DNA of 64,000 bases from Corynebacterium sp. HS2168-gen11 (GCF_024834075.1 NZ_JANUXR010000001.1:186001-250000), one strand, 5' to 3'; shown: positions 18,880-28,537, numbered from the stretch's first letter. Notes: generated by a model not told the origin, from the sequence alone. Numbers and translations are program-made.

Positions 18880-19974
18880 TTAGGATGCTAAACGGTTTGG
18901 GACTTGTGCAATATCTGCATCACTGCCGGTTAATGCCACTCGGACATAATTTACGGCCTGCTCACCATAGAATTCACCAGGAGCAACCAAGATGCCACGC
19001 TTTGCAAGCCAAGCAACAGTCTCCCAACAATTCTCATCGCGAGTCATCCAGAGATACAATCCGGCTTGAGATTCTTCAATGCGGAATCCTGCTTCCTGGA
19101 AGGCTTGGATGAGCAAGACGCGTCGAGAAGCATAGCGCAGCTTTTGCAAGGCTTCTTGATCATCGTCGTCAAGCGCTGCTGTCATGGCTGCTTGGATCGG
19201 ACCTGGCATCATAAGCCCTAAGTGCTTGCGAATTTCTGTGAGCTCAGCAATAATCGCGGCATCACCTGCAAAGAACCCGGCGCGGTAGCTTGCGAGGTTT
19301 GAGGTTTTAGACAAGGAATGAATTGCCAAAAGGTTGGTGTAGTCGTTCTCGCAAATCTCAGGGTGCAAGATGGAATAGGCTTCGCCTTCCCAAGTCAGAC
19401 CCAAATAGCATTCATCAGAGGCAATGAGTACGTCATGCTTACGCGCCCATGCAATTAAGGTGCGCAGGTGCTCTTTGCCAAGGATGGCACCAGTTGGATT
19501 AGATGGCGAGTTAAGAAATACCAGATCAATGGAGTCTGGATCGGCTAATTCCCAAGGCCGATCGCTACGAATCACCTGCGTATGTGCCATTAAGGCTGCA
19601 ACTTCGTAGGTTGGGTATGCAATTTCAGGAATCACCACACTACCGGTACATCCCAGTAAGAGCGGGAGTAAGCCAATGGCTTCTTTGGTACCGATCACAG
19701 GCAGGACTGGAACGTCGGCTGCAACGTGATAGCGGCGTTGCAAGGAAGCGCCGATGGCGGTGCGAAGTGCAGCGGTACCAATGGTTTGTGGGTAGCCTGC
19801 GACTTCGGCTGCCTCCGATAATGCCAATTGAATACCTGGGGCAACGGGATCGACTGGGGATCCAACGGAAAGATTAATCAAACCATCTGGATGTTGTGAA
19901 GCTGCGTGCTTTGCTGGTTGTAATAGGTTCCATGGGAAATCTGGAAGCGTTGCACGTAATGAACGTCGAGCCAT
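18880..19974 (-). CDS. dapC: N-succinyldiaminopimelate aminotransferase
   Basis: A 364-residue fold-type I PLP aminotransferase that makes N-succinyl-LL-DAP. The PLP lysine is in SLSKTSNLASYRAGF, and the Asp/Tyr binding residues are in SPSNPTGAIL and ASDECYLGL. The start is the ATG at 19974 with an AAGGATC ribosome site; a longer form to 20064 would run through the upstream hairpin. It follows fdxC, as in other corynebacteria and mycobacteria (fdxC-dapC). Confidence 0.93.
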   Translation of the reverse strand: MARRSLRATLPDFPWNLLQPAKHAASQHPDGLINLSVGSPVDPVAPGIQLALSEAAEVAGYPQTIGTAALRTAIGASLQRRYHVAADVPVLPVIGTKEAIGLLPLLLGCTGSVVIPEIAYPTYEVAALMAHTQVIRSDRPWELADPDSIDLVFLNSPSNPTGAILGKEHLRTLIAWARKHDVLIASDECYLGLTWEGEAYSILHPEICENDYTNLLAIHSLSKTSNLASYRAGFFAGDAAIIAELTEIRKHLGLMMPGPIQAAMTAALDDDDQEALQKLRYASRRVLLIQAFQEAGFRIEESQAGLYLWMTRDENCWETVAWLAKRGILVAPGEFYGEQAVNYVRVALTGSDADIAQVPNRLAS

Positions 19975-20017
19975 GTTTGATCCTTGCCTGCAGGAAAGTT
20001 GAAAAGAAGAAAAGAGA

Positions 20018-20056
20018 AAACTCTCACCACTGAAAAGAGCTTCTGTGTGAGAGTTT
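20018..20056 (-). terminator. Hairpin between fdxC and dapC (attenuator)
   Basis: A perfect 10-bp inverted repeat (20018-20027 with 20047-20056) in the fdxC-dapC gap. It probably lets only part of the transcripts continue into dapC. Confidence 0.6.
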
Positions 20057-20079
20057 ATTCTCATAGAGAGTGATTGTAC

Positions 20080-20397
20080 TTATGCTTGTGGTGGAAGGGC
20101 TGCCACAAATGGTGGGTCGAAATCCTGTGGGCCAGTTTTCGCGGCGCCACCTGGTGAGCCGAGTTCGTCGAAAAATGCAGCATTTGCTTCGTTGTATTCC
20201 AGCCACTCATCTGGTACATCGTCTTCGTAGAAGATTGCCTCTACTGGACATGCTGGTTCGCATGCACCACAATCCACGCACTCATCAGGGTGAATATAGA
20301 GCGAACGCTTGCCTTCATAAATGCAATCAACGGGGCATTCTTCCACGCATGCTTTATCCATCACGTCAACGCACGGTTGCGCAATCGTGTACGTCAT
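20080..20397 (-). CDS. fdxC: Seven-iron ferredoxin FdxC
   Basis: A 105-residue ferredoxin. Cysteines at 9, 17, 21 and 25, and then 40, 43, 46 and 50 ([12 protein letters not shown]), match the actinobacterial [3Fe-4S][4Fe-4S] ferredoxins, with a long acidic C-terminal tail. It carries electrons to redox enzymes such as P450 or oxidoreductases; the partner is unknown. It lies directly upstream of dapC on the same strand. Confidence 0.94.
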   Translation of the reverse strand: MTYTIAQPCVDVMDKACVEECPVDCIYEGKRSLYIHPDECVDCGACEPACPVEAIFYEDDVPDEWLEYNEANAAFFDELGSPGGAAKTGPQDFDPPFVAALPPQA

Positions 20398-20453
20398 TTA
20401 GGGATCCGCCTTCAACACATATTCGTCTAATTTTTTGGATTCGTTCTATTATG

Positions 20454-20843
20454 TCACTTCTTGGCAAGAACTGGCCAACCACCGCCCAACGCACCAGCTA
20501 AGAGGAGAAGAATACTGCGGAAATTCGAACCAACAAGCTGGTCTCCAGTCAGTGGCGGCGAGACCATCAATAGAAAGAATCCCCCCAACCAAACCCATAG
20601 TGGGATCAGCGCAAGTGCTGTGTGTTTCGTCCACAGAAGGCTCGTTTTTGTGAGCACCTTGGTAAAGAAAAATGCAATTGGGATGGTATACGGCACCGCG
20701 ATGCCACCGATCCAGGTCCCCAGATACACGACTTCTAAGAGCACAGAAATTGCGGCGCCGATGCTCAGCCATAGCAGCCCAAAGGCGGCTTCTGCTTTGC
20801 TAAACGACGTATAGGTGTGCTTCTCAGTCACGTGTTCGCTCAT
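20454..20843 (-). CDS. Conserved membrane protein next to mshB
   Basis: A 129-residue protein with about four TM helices (FGLLWLSIGAAISVLLEVVYLG; YTIPIAFFFTKVL; ALALIPLWVWLGGFFLLMV; ILLLLAGALGGGWP). It overlaps mshB by 4 bases (ATGA type), so it is translated with it. This pairing is familiar in Corynebacteriales, but the function is not known to me. Confidence 0.8.
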   Translation of the reverse strand: MSEHVTEKHTYTSFSKAEAAFGLLWLSIGAAISVLLEVVYLGTWIGGIAVPYTIPIAFFFTKVLTKTSLLWTKHTALALIPLWVWLGGFFLLMVSPPLTGDQLVGSNFRSILLLLAGALGGGWPVLAKK

Positions 20844-21727
20844 TGTGCGATCCTTAAAGTCTCGAGCACTGATTGTTGCACTTCAGCGCTATATTGCTGT
20901 GACCATTGATATTGTTCATAACGCAGTACTGGCTGGGCAATCATATTTGAGAGGCAAAATGTCAGCGGTGCATACTCTGCATCACCGCGCACAGGATAGG
21001 CGGCGGTTTCTGCTAATGGGTGCAGGCTGCCATCAGCAATCCATAATTGGGTTGCATGGGCTTTCATTGCGGCGATTTTCATGCCGAGTTCGCGATCATC
21101 AAGGCGTAGTTCCCAATCGACATCATCCACGCAGGCGAGTTCTCCAGCGGCAGGCATCCGCCATGAATCTGGTGCATCGAGACATGCGAGACCTTGGGCT
21201 AACCGCGCTTTGCCGGTCACACACCAGACAACTGGAATTTCCCCTGCACTAGCCTGAACGAGTTCATGTGCGCGAATATGGTCAGGATGTCCATAGCCGC
21301 CATCTGGGCCATAAGTAATGATGACATCTGGCTGAAGCTGTGTAATCAGCTGCTGAAGCTGAGCCTGGGCGGTAGCACCAGAATGCACAAATGCGCGTGG
21401 GTGGTCATGGGCTGGATCACCGACCATGCCAGAATCACGCCACTGCCCTAAGCCTCCCAAAAAACTTCCGCGTGCATCAAGCTGGGCAAGAGATGCCGCA
21501 AGTTCGTGGACTCGATAGCCGCCAAGTTGATCGGTATGTTCGGCAGTAAGATATTGGTACTTTTCTCCGATAACTTCGCCTTGTTCACCAAGGGTACAGG
21601 TCACAACGTGAACAGCAACTCCGTATAAACGTAAGTGTGCGATGAGCCCGCCTGTCCAAATCGCTTCATCATCTGGATGCGCATGTACGAAGAGCACCTG
21701 CGGGATTTTGTGATTATTCATCGACAC
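20840..21727 (-). CDS. mshB: Mycothiol deacetylase MshB
   Basis: A 295-residue zinc deacetylase of the LmbE/PIG-L family that removes acetyl from GlcNAc-inositol in mycothiol synthesis. The zinc motif HAHPDDEAIWTGG is at ~15-27, and the third ligand region is GYGHPDHIRAHEL. The C-terminal half holds the substrate-binding part. Its 5' end overlaps the preceding lipoprotein gene by 14 bases. Confidence 0.92.
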   Translation of the reverse strand: MSMNNHKIPQVLFVHAHPDDEAIWTGGLIAHLRLYGVAVHVVTCTLGEQGEVIGEKYQYLTAEHTDQLGGYRVHELAASLAQLDARGSFLGGLGQWRDSGMVGDPAHDHPRAFVHSGATAQAQLQQLITQLQPDVIITYGPDGGYGHPDHIRAHELVQASAGEIPVVWCVTGKARLAQGLACLDAPDSWRMPAAGELACVDDVDWELRLDDRELGMKIAAMKAHATQLWIADGSLHPLAETAAYPVRGDAEYAPLTFCLSNMIAQPVLRYEQYQWSQQYSAEVQQSVLETLRIAQ

Positions 21728-23459
21728 TCCAACTTTCTAGTGAGCTTAAGCCGCGTGGCCATTCGAGTAATTCAGGATTTGGTCCTTGGATACCGTCGCC
21801 AAGCACTTCCACACGGATTTGACGTGCGATGACGGTATGGTAAGCCTGTTCGCGTTCTATCGCCTCAATGGTAGCGCGGATCACAGATTCTTCAACTTCG
21901 CCGGCATAGTATTGCGCAAGTTGAGCTTGGAAGGTTGGCTCACAAAAACCTGACAAATTAGAACCAAAATGGCCAGCATACGGGCAATCATACCGTTGCG
22001 GGATACTAGTGGCGCTTGTAACCACAACTGCATCAACATAGCCAAATGGAATGCTGCTCTGAACTAATCTGCGAGTATCGAGGGTGATCAGTTTGGCAGG
22101 TACTTGGTGTTGGCGAAGTGAAAGTACCAGGGCACGAGCGGCATTGACATTGGCTTCGCGGACTGGATCAACACCAATGCGTACCTCGCGGCCAAACTGC
22201 TGCAGACGCGCAACAGCTGCTGTTATAATTTCTGGACTTGGCGTCGCAGCAGATGTCGAGGAGGTTACAGACGATGCTGGCACTGCAGCTTCGGTACTGC
22301 TGTCTGCGGGAGTACTTGGTACTGGTGGCGGTGTGACTACCGTGGTAGCTGACGACGCTGCCGCAGCTGACGACGCCGCGGTAACTGACGGAGCTGGCGA
22401 GCCAGGAGTCGCCTGTGGTGGATGTATGTCTTGGAACTGCTCGGCTCCAAATTCCAAATAGTTATCACGCCCATACGCCATACGCGCAAGTACATGCGGA
22501 TCGATCAACGTGCGCAATGCTTGCCGAATTTCTGTGGACAGCCGGCTGCTGGCCACCACTTCTAAGACAAAGTCAGCGTACTCATTTCGAATTTGAGTGT
22601 TTTCGAGTAACCCATACGCTTCAACGGATGTCTGTGTTGGGCTGATATCCAAAAACCCTACTTGGCCAGACTCTAAGAGGTCCATACCTTGTGCAGTATT
22701 CCGGATTTCGCGGAATGTTACAGTTTCTACCTGCGCAGGATCTGCACCCCACCACCGATCATTGCGATTTAAGGTAATGACACCACGCTGTCGATCAATG
22801 GAGCGGACACTAAATTTTCCGCCAGATGCTGGAATCGTCTGCGCAAGTACTTCATCAAAAGACTCTCCACGTACTAAATGCGAAGGCAATAATCCTTGAA
22901 ACAGCGTTGGCCATTGTGCAAATGGTTGCGAAAACTCCACAATAACGGTTTTCCCAGCATTCATGGAATCGATGTCAGCAATCGCACGATACCCTGCTGG
23001 ATTCACCGTTGCAGGATGCTTGAGCATCTCCTGCCACAGATATTCGAAATCAGCCACTGTAATTGGCGTGCCATCTGACCACTGAGCCGCTTCTGCGATG
23101 TCGTAACGAATAACTTGAACAATATTTGGATCATCAGAAGATTCTTCCGACACTGCGGTAATGAAGTCGGTATTGAGTTCATTATGCACAAAGACACTTG
23201 GCAGCACCAGTGAGCTTAACACGCGCGTAAAGCGGGAATCGTCGCCAAGCAGATGTGGATTGAAACCAGCTTCAATCGGATCAATTCCGATCGCAACTTC
23301 AGAAACTTGCTTGGTCACAGGGGTTTCTGGCGTAGAACTTGCAGCTGGACGAACTTGTCGAGCAACTGAATCTTCAATAGGGGCAGGCCCCGGCGCGGCT
23401 GCACAACCACACAGCAGCATTGTTGCAGCTACTGCTACCCCACTCCAAAGCGACTTCAT
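21714..23459 (-). CDS. Orphan family-5 solute-binding lipoprotein with a Ser/Ala/Thr linker
   Basis: A ~581-residue exported lipoprotein. Its signal peptide ends in the lipobox LLCGC, and it belongs to the peptide/nickel-binding SBP family (YDIAEAAQWSDGTPITVADFEYLW is the family core). An unusual low-complexity stretch rich in Ala, Ser, Thr, Pro and Val (about residues 350-400) splits the C-terminal lobe. No permease or ATPase genes are adjacent. I place the start at the ATG at 23459, with TATGCTAGAACC just upstream. It overlaps mshB. Confidence 0.83.
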   Translation of the reverse strand: MKSLWSGVAVAATMLLCGCAAAPGPAPIEDSVARQVRPAASSTPETPVTKQVSEVAIGIDPIEAGFNPHLLGDDSRFTRVLSSLVLPSVFVHNELNTDFITAVSEESSDDPNIVQVIRYDIAEAAQWSDGTPITVADFEYLWQEMLKHPATVNPAGYRAIADIDSMNAGKTVIVEFSQPFAQWPTLFQGLLPSHLVRGESFDEVLAQTIPASGGKFSVRSIDRQRGVITLNRNDRWWGADPAQVETVTFREIRNTAQGMDLLESGQVGFLDISPTQTSVEAYGLLENTQIRNEYADFVLEVVASSRLSTEIRQALRTLIDPHVLARMAYGRDNYLEFGAEQFQDIHPPQATPGSPAPSVTAASSAAAASSATTVVTPPPVPSTPADSSTEAAVPASSVTSSTSAATPSPEIITAAVARLQQFGREVRIGVDPVREANVNAARALVLSLRQHQVPAKLITLDTRRLVQSSIPFGYVDAVVVTSATSIPQRYDCPYAGHFGSNLSGFCEPTFQAQLAQYYAGEVEESVIRATIEAIEREQAYHTVIARQIRVEVLGDGIQGPNPELLEWPRGLSSLESWSVDE

Positions 23460-23685
23460 AGGTTCTAGCATACAAAAGTTATATACACCGTGATGGTATA
23501 TGCACGATCATGGTGCATACGTGCGCTGCGGACGTGCAGCGATGATTGTAACACGTGAGGAACCTTCATGAAGATGTGAGGTCTGCGTCGCGATTTCTGG
23601 CGCATGTCGTGGTTTCGTTGCTGCTCACAGAAGATCGAAACGCCGACCAAGATTTTGAGAGTAGGTATCAAAGACCCCGTAACCA

Positions 23686-23725
23686 CAACAACCGCCACTG
23701 GTCGAAACCAAAGTGGCGGTTGTTG
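23686..23725 (-). terminator. Hairpin downstream of typA
   Basis: A 14-bp inverted repeat (23686-23699 with 23712-23725) lies 25 bases beyond the typA stop. The 23472-23685 stretch holds nothing else I can identify. Confidence 0.75.
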
Positions 23726-23750
23726 GTGGATATTTATACTACCGAAAGGA

Positions 23751-25664
23751 TTACTGATCGCGCTTCTTATCGCGTGAACGTGCACGAGAACGCTCAGTAG
23801 CATTCAAGATAACCTTACGAACGCGCAAGACGTTCGGAGTTACTTCAACGCATTCATCTTGACCACAGAACTCCATGGCTTCATCAAGGGAGAGCACATG
23901 TGCTTTTGCCAAGGTGACAGTTGCGTCTGCGTTTGCCGAACGCATGTTCGTCAGCTTCTTTTCTTTGGTGATATTGATGTCAATATCTTCATCACGATTA
24001 TTAGCACCAACAACCATGCCTTCGTATGCTTCCATACCTGGCTCAACGAAGAAGTTACCGCGATCAGCCAACTGGGTCAGTGCATAGGCAGTGATCTGAC
24101 CAGATCGGTCAGCAACCAGGGAGCCGGTGGCACGGTCTTTAATCTCACCGGTCCATGGACGTGGTTCGATGGAATAGGAGTTTGCAATACCTGCGCCACG
24201 GGTTTCAGTTAAGAACGTGGTACGGAACCCAATCAGGCCACGGGAAGGAACATCAAATTCCATACGCACCCAGTCACCGGAAAGGTTTGCCATCGCGGTC
24301 ATTTGCCCCTTGCGAACAGCCATCAGCTGTGTCACATTGCCTTGGTATTCAGCTGGGGTATCAATCACCATGTGATCATGTGGCTCATGCAAGACACCAT
24401 CGATAGTTTGGGTCACAACCTGTGGCTTACCAACGGTGAGCTCGAAGCCTTCGCGACGCATGGTTTCAACCAGCACGGACAGGGCCATTTCGCCACGGCC
24501 TTGGACTTCCCAAGCGTCAGGACGCTCGGTTGGCAGCACGCGAATCGAAACGTTACCGATCAATTCTTGATCCAAACGTGCCTTCACCACGCGAGCGGTC
24601 AGCTTGTCGCCGCCGCCGCGACCTGCCAGTGGAGAGGTGTTCACACCAATGGTCATCGAGATCGCTGGCTCATCGACGGTGATACGCGGCAATGCCACTG
24701 GGTTTTCAATATCAGCGAGGGTATCGCCAATCATGATGTTGTCGATACCGGAAATCGCAGCAATATCGCCTGCAATCATTGCTTCATCAGTGGACTCGCG
24801 AGTCACACCAACAGTGCGCAACAGTTCTGCAATTTTAACGGTCTTGACATGCTGGTTGCCTTCATCATCATAGTGAATCCAGGCAACTTGCTGGCCCTTC
24901 TTCAACTGACCTGCATGGATACGAACCAATGCGATACGGCCCAAGAAGGAAGAGGAGTCAAGGTTGGTCACATGTGCTTGCAGTGGAGCATCAACGGTTG
25001 CTGATGGCTCTGGCAAAACATTGTGAATAACATCGAACAGTGCTTGCAAATCTTCAGCCTCTGGCACATTGCCATTGCCAGGATTCACTGTTGAAGCCTT
25101 ACCTTCACGGCCAGATGCATACAGCACTGGCAGATCAAGCAGTTGCTCAGCAGCTTCGGCTGCTTCTGGATCATCCAAGGAAGATGCAAGTTCAAGCAGC
25201 AAGTCTTGAGCTTCTTCCACGACTTCATCAATACGTGCGTCAGGACGGTCAGTCTTGTTCACGACAATAATCACTGGCATCTTGGCAGCAAGGGCTTTAC
25301 CGAGCACGAAACGGGTTTGTGGAAGTGGACCTTCCGATGCGTCGATAAGCAGCACAACTCCGTCAACCATGGACAGGCCGCGCTCGACCTCGCCACCGAA
25401 ATCGGCGTGGCCAGGGGTGTCGATGACGTTGATGATAAGGTCGTTGCCGTCCTTGCCTAAGCCTTTACGGCGAATCGCGGTGTTTTTCGCGAGGATGGTG
25501 ATGCCCTTTTCCTTTTCGAGATCACCGGAGTCCATGACACGATCGGTGACTTCGCCACGATCGCCAAATACACCGGATTGCTCCAGCATGGCATTCACAA
25601 GAGTTGTCTTGCCATGGTCAACGTGGGCGACGATGGCAACATTACGGAATTCTGGACGGCTCAA
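23751..25664 (-). CDS. typA: Translational GTPase TypA/BipA
   Basis: A 637-residue ribosome-associated GTPase. The G1 motif is AHVDHGKTTL, G3 is DTPGHADFGGEV, and G4 is NKTDRPDAR. The EF-G-like domains follow, then the BipA-specific C-terminal domain (ANNRDEDIDINITKEKKLTN). It assists 50S assembly and stress or cold adaptation. The gene stands alone between a hairpin and a 349-bp upstream gap. Confidence 0.96.
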   Translation of the reverse strand: MSRPEFRNVAIVAHVDHGKTTLVNAMLEQSGVFGDRGEVTDRVMDSGDLEKEKGITILAKNTAIRRKGLGKDGNDLIINVIDTPGHADFGGEVERGLSMVDGVVLLIDASEGPLPQTRFVLGKALAAKMPVIIVVNKTDRPDARIDEVVEEAQDLLLELASSLDDPEAAEAAEQLLDLPVLYASGREGKASTVNPGNGNVPEAEDLQALFDVIHNVLPEPSATVDAPLQAHVTNLDSSSFLGRIALVRIHAGQLKKGQQVAWIHYDDEGNQHVKTVKIAELLRTVGVTRESTDEAMIAGDIAAISGIDNIMIGDTLADIENPVALPRITVDEPAISMTIGVNTSPLAGRGGGDKLTARVVKARLDQELIGNVSIRVLPTERPDAWEVQGRGEMALSVLVETMRREGFELTVGKPQVVTQTIDGVLHEPHDHMVIDTPAEYQGNVTQLMAVRKGQMTAMANLSGDWVRMEFDVPSRGLIGFRTTFLTETRGAGIANSYSIEPRPWTGEIKDRATGSLVADRSGQITAYALTQLADRGNFFVEPGMEAYEGMVVGANNRDEDIDINITKEKKLTNMRSANADATVTLAKAHVLSLDEAMEFCGQDECVEVTPNVLRVRKVILNATERSRARSRDKKRDQ

Positions 25665-25885
25665 AAGCTTACTCCAAGGTATAGAAAAAAATTAACGGTA
25701 TAACTCTACTCCACATTTATAGCTATAGCGACTTGAATCTACTGCGATAGGTGAAAATCACACTACATAGCAATGCGCAACTACGCGCTTAACGACGCTT
25801 TTCACATAGCCCACCGGCGCTTCGCACAGGCTGTGGTGGTGGCAATTGCGCACGTAACTATCCTCCTCTTACGCACCACATCCTC

Positions 25886-25913
25886 TTGACAATGTTACAA
25901 ATGGGACTAGAGT
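25886..25913 (+). promoter_or_regulatory. Sigma-A-type promoter for the 26014 gene cluster
   Basis: TTGACA (25886-25891), a 16-base spacer, and TAGAGT (25908-25913) lie about 100 bases before the secreted-protein ATG at 26014. One arm of a 17-bp direct repeat fills the spacer. Confidence 0.55.
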
Positions 25914-25945
25914 GATTGAAATAAACATATGTTACACATGGGAGT
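25892..25945 (+). repeat. Pair of 17-bp direct repeats overlapping the promoter (candidate operator)
   Basis: ATGTTACAAATGGGACT at 25892-25908 and ATGTTACACATGGGAGT at 25929-25945 differ at two positions, with starts 37 bases apart. The first fills the -35/-10 spacer and the second lies downstream of the start point. This layout would suit repression by an unidentified regulator. The rest of the 25665-26013 gap shows nothing definite. Confidence 0.45.
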
Positions 25946-26013
25946 CGTCTAGGTTTGCTCTGCCAAGGCTTTGACGTGGTCCCAGAGATTTTGAGGAAAT
26001 CACCCGGTTCATA

Positions 26014-26754
26014 ATGAAAAAGAGACTCCTAGCCGTTGCCACGGCATTGTGTTTCAGCTGCCAACTTCCTGGAGCTCACGCTACCCAGACTTTTGATTTC
26101 GGTCCATACTTGGCCAATACGCCAATCCCGCATGCACTTCAGCAAGGCATTCATCAGGCGCAATCCTCCACTCCTCGAAATACCCCGTTGGATCGTTTGG
26201 GACGCCCAAAACAAGAGTATCTTGACCGTGCGCGTTGGTTTGCCAAAACCACACCACTGCCAGAAAACCTCCGCAATGCAATTTTATCGGCAGTCGTATT
26301 TTTCGAAGGCTCTGGTACTACCGATATTGAACTGCCCAAAAGTGCACCTCAATTTACCCAATTTTATTGGCCATCAGTTGCCAATAATTGCATTGGCGGC
26401 ACGCACGATGCTTTAGGTACTGCAATTGCGGTCCCAGGACCTGCCGAAATTCCAACACCTGGGATTCCAGCTCACGAAACCGGTTTTATTTTCACCGCAT
26501 TAGGCACAGGCACTGTTGCGCACTCGCATATGCGCGCGCACTGGTTCAACATCGATACCTTACAAGGTGGGGTCACACCTTTGACCTTCACCGGCATTAA
26601 TCCACAAGGGCCAGCTACGGTCAATGCGGTTGCGCCAACTGGGACGGGAAAAATTGTGGCTGTAATAGATGGACAGATGGCAACGATAGAACAAGAGAAA
26701 GCAGCAACTACTTGTTCGTTTATTCCTACTGCAGTCTTCTTCGAGGTCAAATAA
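26014..26754 (+). CDS. Secreted protein of unknown function
   Basis: A 246-residue exported protein. The signal peptide MKKRLLAVATALCFSCQLPGA ends in an AHA cleavage site near residue 23. The mature part has no active-site motif I recognise. Two segments look conserved: WPSVANNCIGGTHDALGTA and HSHMRAHWFN, and two cysteines (in NNCIGG and TTCSF) could form a disulfide. It is the first gene of a run with DUF402, ArsC-like and serine-protease genes. The following ATG begins directly after its stop. Confidence 0.7.
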   Translation: MKKRLLAVATALCFSCQLPGAHATQTFDFGPYLANTPIPHALQQGIHQAQSSTPRNTPLDRLGRPKQEYLDRARWFAKTTPLPENLRNAILSAVVFFEGSGTTDIELPKSAPQFTQFYWPSVANNCIGGTHDALGTAIAVPGPAEIPTPGIPAHETGFIFTALGTGTVAHSHMRAHWFNIDTLQGGVTPLTFTGINPQGPATVNAVAPTGTGKIVAVIDGQMATIEQEKAATTCSFIPTAVFFEVK

Positions 26755-27300
26755 ATGGTCGACACGCACCCTGTAAAACAAGAAACCTTTGACACCCGAT
26801 CAAAGATCAATATTGATCCGAAGGGTTTTCATCGCAGCGTCGATACTTTCCGCGAAACTGAGTTTGGTCTCTATATGGCACGCGGTGCGGATCATCAATT
26901 TTTCGGGTATGTAGAATCGTGGCTTCTGCCAAAATTGGGATTGCGCATCAATATCTTCCACTACCGTGATGGCGTACAGCAGACAGAAAAATTCTACGAC
27001 TTTTATATCGACGTCGTTGACATTGCTGTTGATACAGCAGGTGTTTGGACCACCCGCGATCTCTATGTGGATTTGTTGTGGAATATCGACACTCAAGTTG
27101 AAGTCGTTGATATTGACGAACTTGCTGCTGCAACTTCCGAAGGCCTGATCACTGCTGATGATGCCGAAAAAGCCATTGAAACAACCTTAATGGCAGTTGA
27201 TGGCATTACTCGCTATGGCGATAATCCGCTGGAATGGATCAAATCTCAAGGCTACGAACTCGATTGGGCAACTGAAGTCGAGCTCACGCCTGCGCAATAA
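26755..27300 (+). CDS. DUF402 domain protein
   Basis: A 181-residue cytoplasmic protein with the DUF402 core: YMARGADHQFFGYVESWLLPKLGL, then FYDFYIDVVDIA and the C-terminal DLYVDLLWN...VVDIDELAAATSEGLIT, DAEKAI. DUF402 relatives such as FomD and some nucleoside phosphatases hydrolyse nucleotide phosphates using acidic metal ligands; the Asp-rich YVDLLWN region fits this. The ATG abuts the stop of the secreted-protein gene, so the two are translationally coupled. Confidence 0.82.
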   Translation: MVDTHPVKQETFDTRSKINIDPKGFHRSVDTFRETEFGLYMARGADHQFFGYVESWLLPKLGLRINIFHYRDGVQQTEKFYDFYIDVVDIAVDTAGVWTTRDLYVDLLWNIDTQVEVVDIDELAAATSEGLITADDAEKAIETTLMAVDGITRYGDNPLEWIKSQGYELDWATEVELTPAQ

Positions 27301-27374
27301 CGCCCTCGTGCACATACTGTACCTCTGAGATCCGCTTGCTTTGTGGCCTCTTGTCTGAAAGTTGGAAGCTCTAC

Positions 27375-27737
27375 ATGTTTCATATCTACCACAACGAACA
27401 CTGCTCGAAATCCCGGGCAGCGCTCGATTACCTCACCACGACATACGGCACCGATAATGTGACTGTGGTTTCCTATCTAGATGGTGTCCTTGACCGCGAG
27501 CAACTTGCCGCATTACTTGACCAAGCTGGATTACGACCATCAGAGGTTATTCGTCGCAAAGAATCGCTGTATACCGAATTAGGGCTATCCGATACTTCGA
27601 GCGAAGACGAGCTTCTCGACGCGATCACGCAACACCCACAACTCTTAGAACGTCCGTTGGTTGCCGGCCCGCACGGTGTCGTGCTTGCCCGTCCACTCGA
27701 AGTTTTGCAAAAGGCGCTTGAAACATGCGCCGACTAA
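27375..27737 (+). CDS. ArsC/YfgD-type arsenate reductase-like protein
   Basis: A 120-residue thioredoxin-fold protein. YHNEHCSKSRAALDYL carries the single active cysteine followed by the family SKSR pattern, and PSEVIRRKESLYTELGL and QHPQLLERPLV match the ArsC family. It is of the glutaredoxin-dependent type, but no ars genes are nearby, so arsenate may not be its real substrate. I choose the ATG at 27375, because the family starts two residues before the first beta-strand. Its end overlaps the protease gene by 13 bases. Confidence 0.83.
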   Translation: MFHIYHNEHCSKSRAALDYLTTTYGTDNVTVVSYLDGVLDREQLAALLDQAGLRPSEVIRRKESLYTELGLSDTSSEDELLDAITQHPQLLERPLVAGPHGVVLARPLEVLQKALETCAD

Positions 27738-28537
27738 CAAAAATCATTGCGGCACTCACGAGCTGTGCAGTACTTGCAACGGCAACCCCAGCTCAAGCTG
27801 TCTTACATGGCCGACCACATCCGCATCCGGCTGTGGCGTTGCTGATATTAGGCAATATTCAGTGCACTGGCACTGTGATTGCCCCAACGTGGGTGCTCAC
27901 CGCGAAACATTGCGTCAAAGAAGGACCCTCTGGTATTCGGATTGATCGTCAAAACTATCGTCCGGTTGCCGCAATTGTACACCCTACTGACGATATTGCC
28001 GTGGTTCAGATTGATCGCCCGACCCCAGTCGCACCTGTTGCATTAAGTGATTCTCATTTGCATCCGCAAGAAAAAGGGGTCGCGATCGGGTATGGGGCTA
28101 CGCGAAATGCGATTCCAACCGCGGCTAATATTGTGGTGCAACGACGTATTTTCAATGCTCCTGCCCCACTTCATACTGTGACCATTATTGAAGGACAAGC
28201 AACCGGCGGACAAATCTATGCCGGTGATTCTGGTGGACCACTGCTTGATGCCAGTGGACGGATTGCAGCTGTAGAATCCGCTATTGCAACTCCTGGTACT
28301 GTCGCGTTTTTCACCCCTGTGGCTGAACATCAAGATTGGATTACTCGACACGCACAATTACCTGCTGTTCCGCCTCGAGACCAGGCTGCAGGAGCTGTCG
28401 ATGCCCAACGCTTCCCTGTATATGTGCCACCAGCGCCACCAGCGCCGCAGGTTATCCCAGGATTGGAATTTTTGCAAGCATGGATCCCACAGCAGGTATT
28501 TGAGCTTGACACCATTCTTGGAGGTCTTTCCTCCTAG
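27725..28537 (+). CDS. Secreted trypsin-like serine protease (S1 family)
   Basis: A 270-residue secreted protease. The signal peptide ends ATPAQA near residue 25. The catalytic triad is in TAKHC (His), DDIAVVQ (Asp) and GDSGGPLL (Ser). Two cysteines bracket the His loop (IQCTG...KHC). A Pro-rich linker (VPPAPPAPQ) at ~240 leads to a short C-terminal extension. It overlaps the ArsC-like gene start to end. The substrate is unknown; corynebacterial relatives act on the cell surface. Confidence 0.87.
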   Translation: MRRLTKIIAALTSCAVLATATPAQAVLHGRPHPHPAVALLILGNIQCTGTVIAPTWVLTAKHCVKEGPSGIRIDRQNYRPVAAIVHPTDDIAVVQIDRPTPVAPVALSDSHLHPQEKGVAIGYGATRNAIPTAANIVVQRRIFNAPAPLHTVTIIEGQATGGQIYAGDSGGPLLDASGRIAAVESAIATPGTVAFFTPVAEHQDWITRHAQLPAVPPRDQAAGAVDAQRFPVYVPPAPPAPQVIPGLEFLQAWIPQQVFELDTILGGLSS

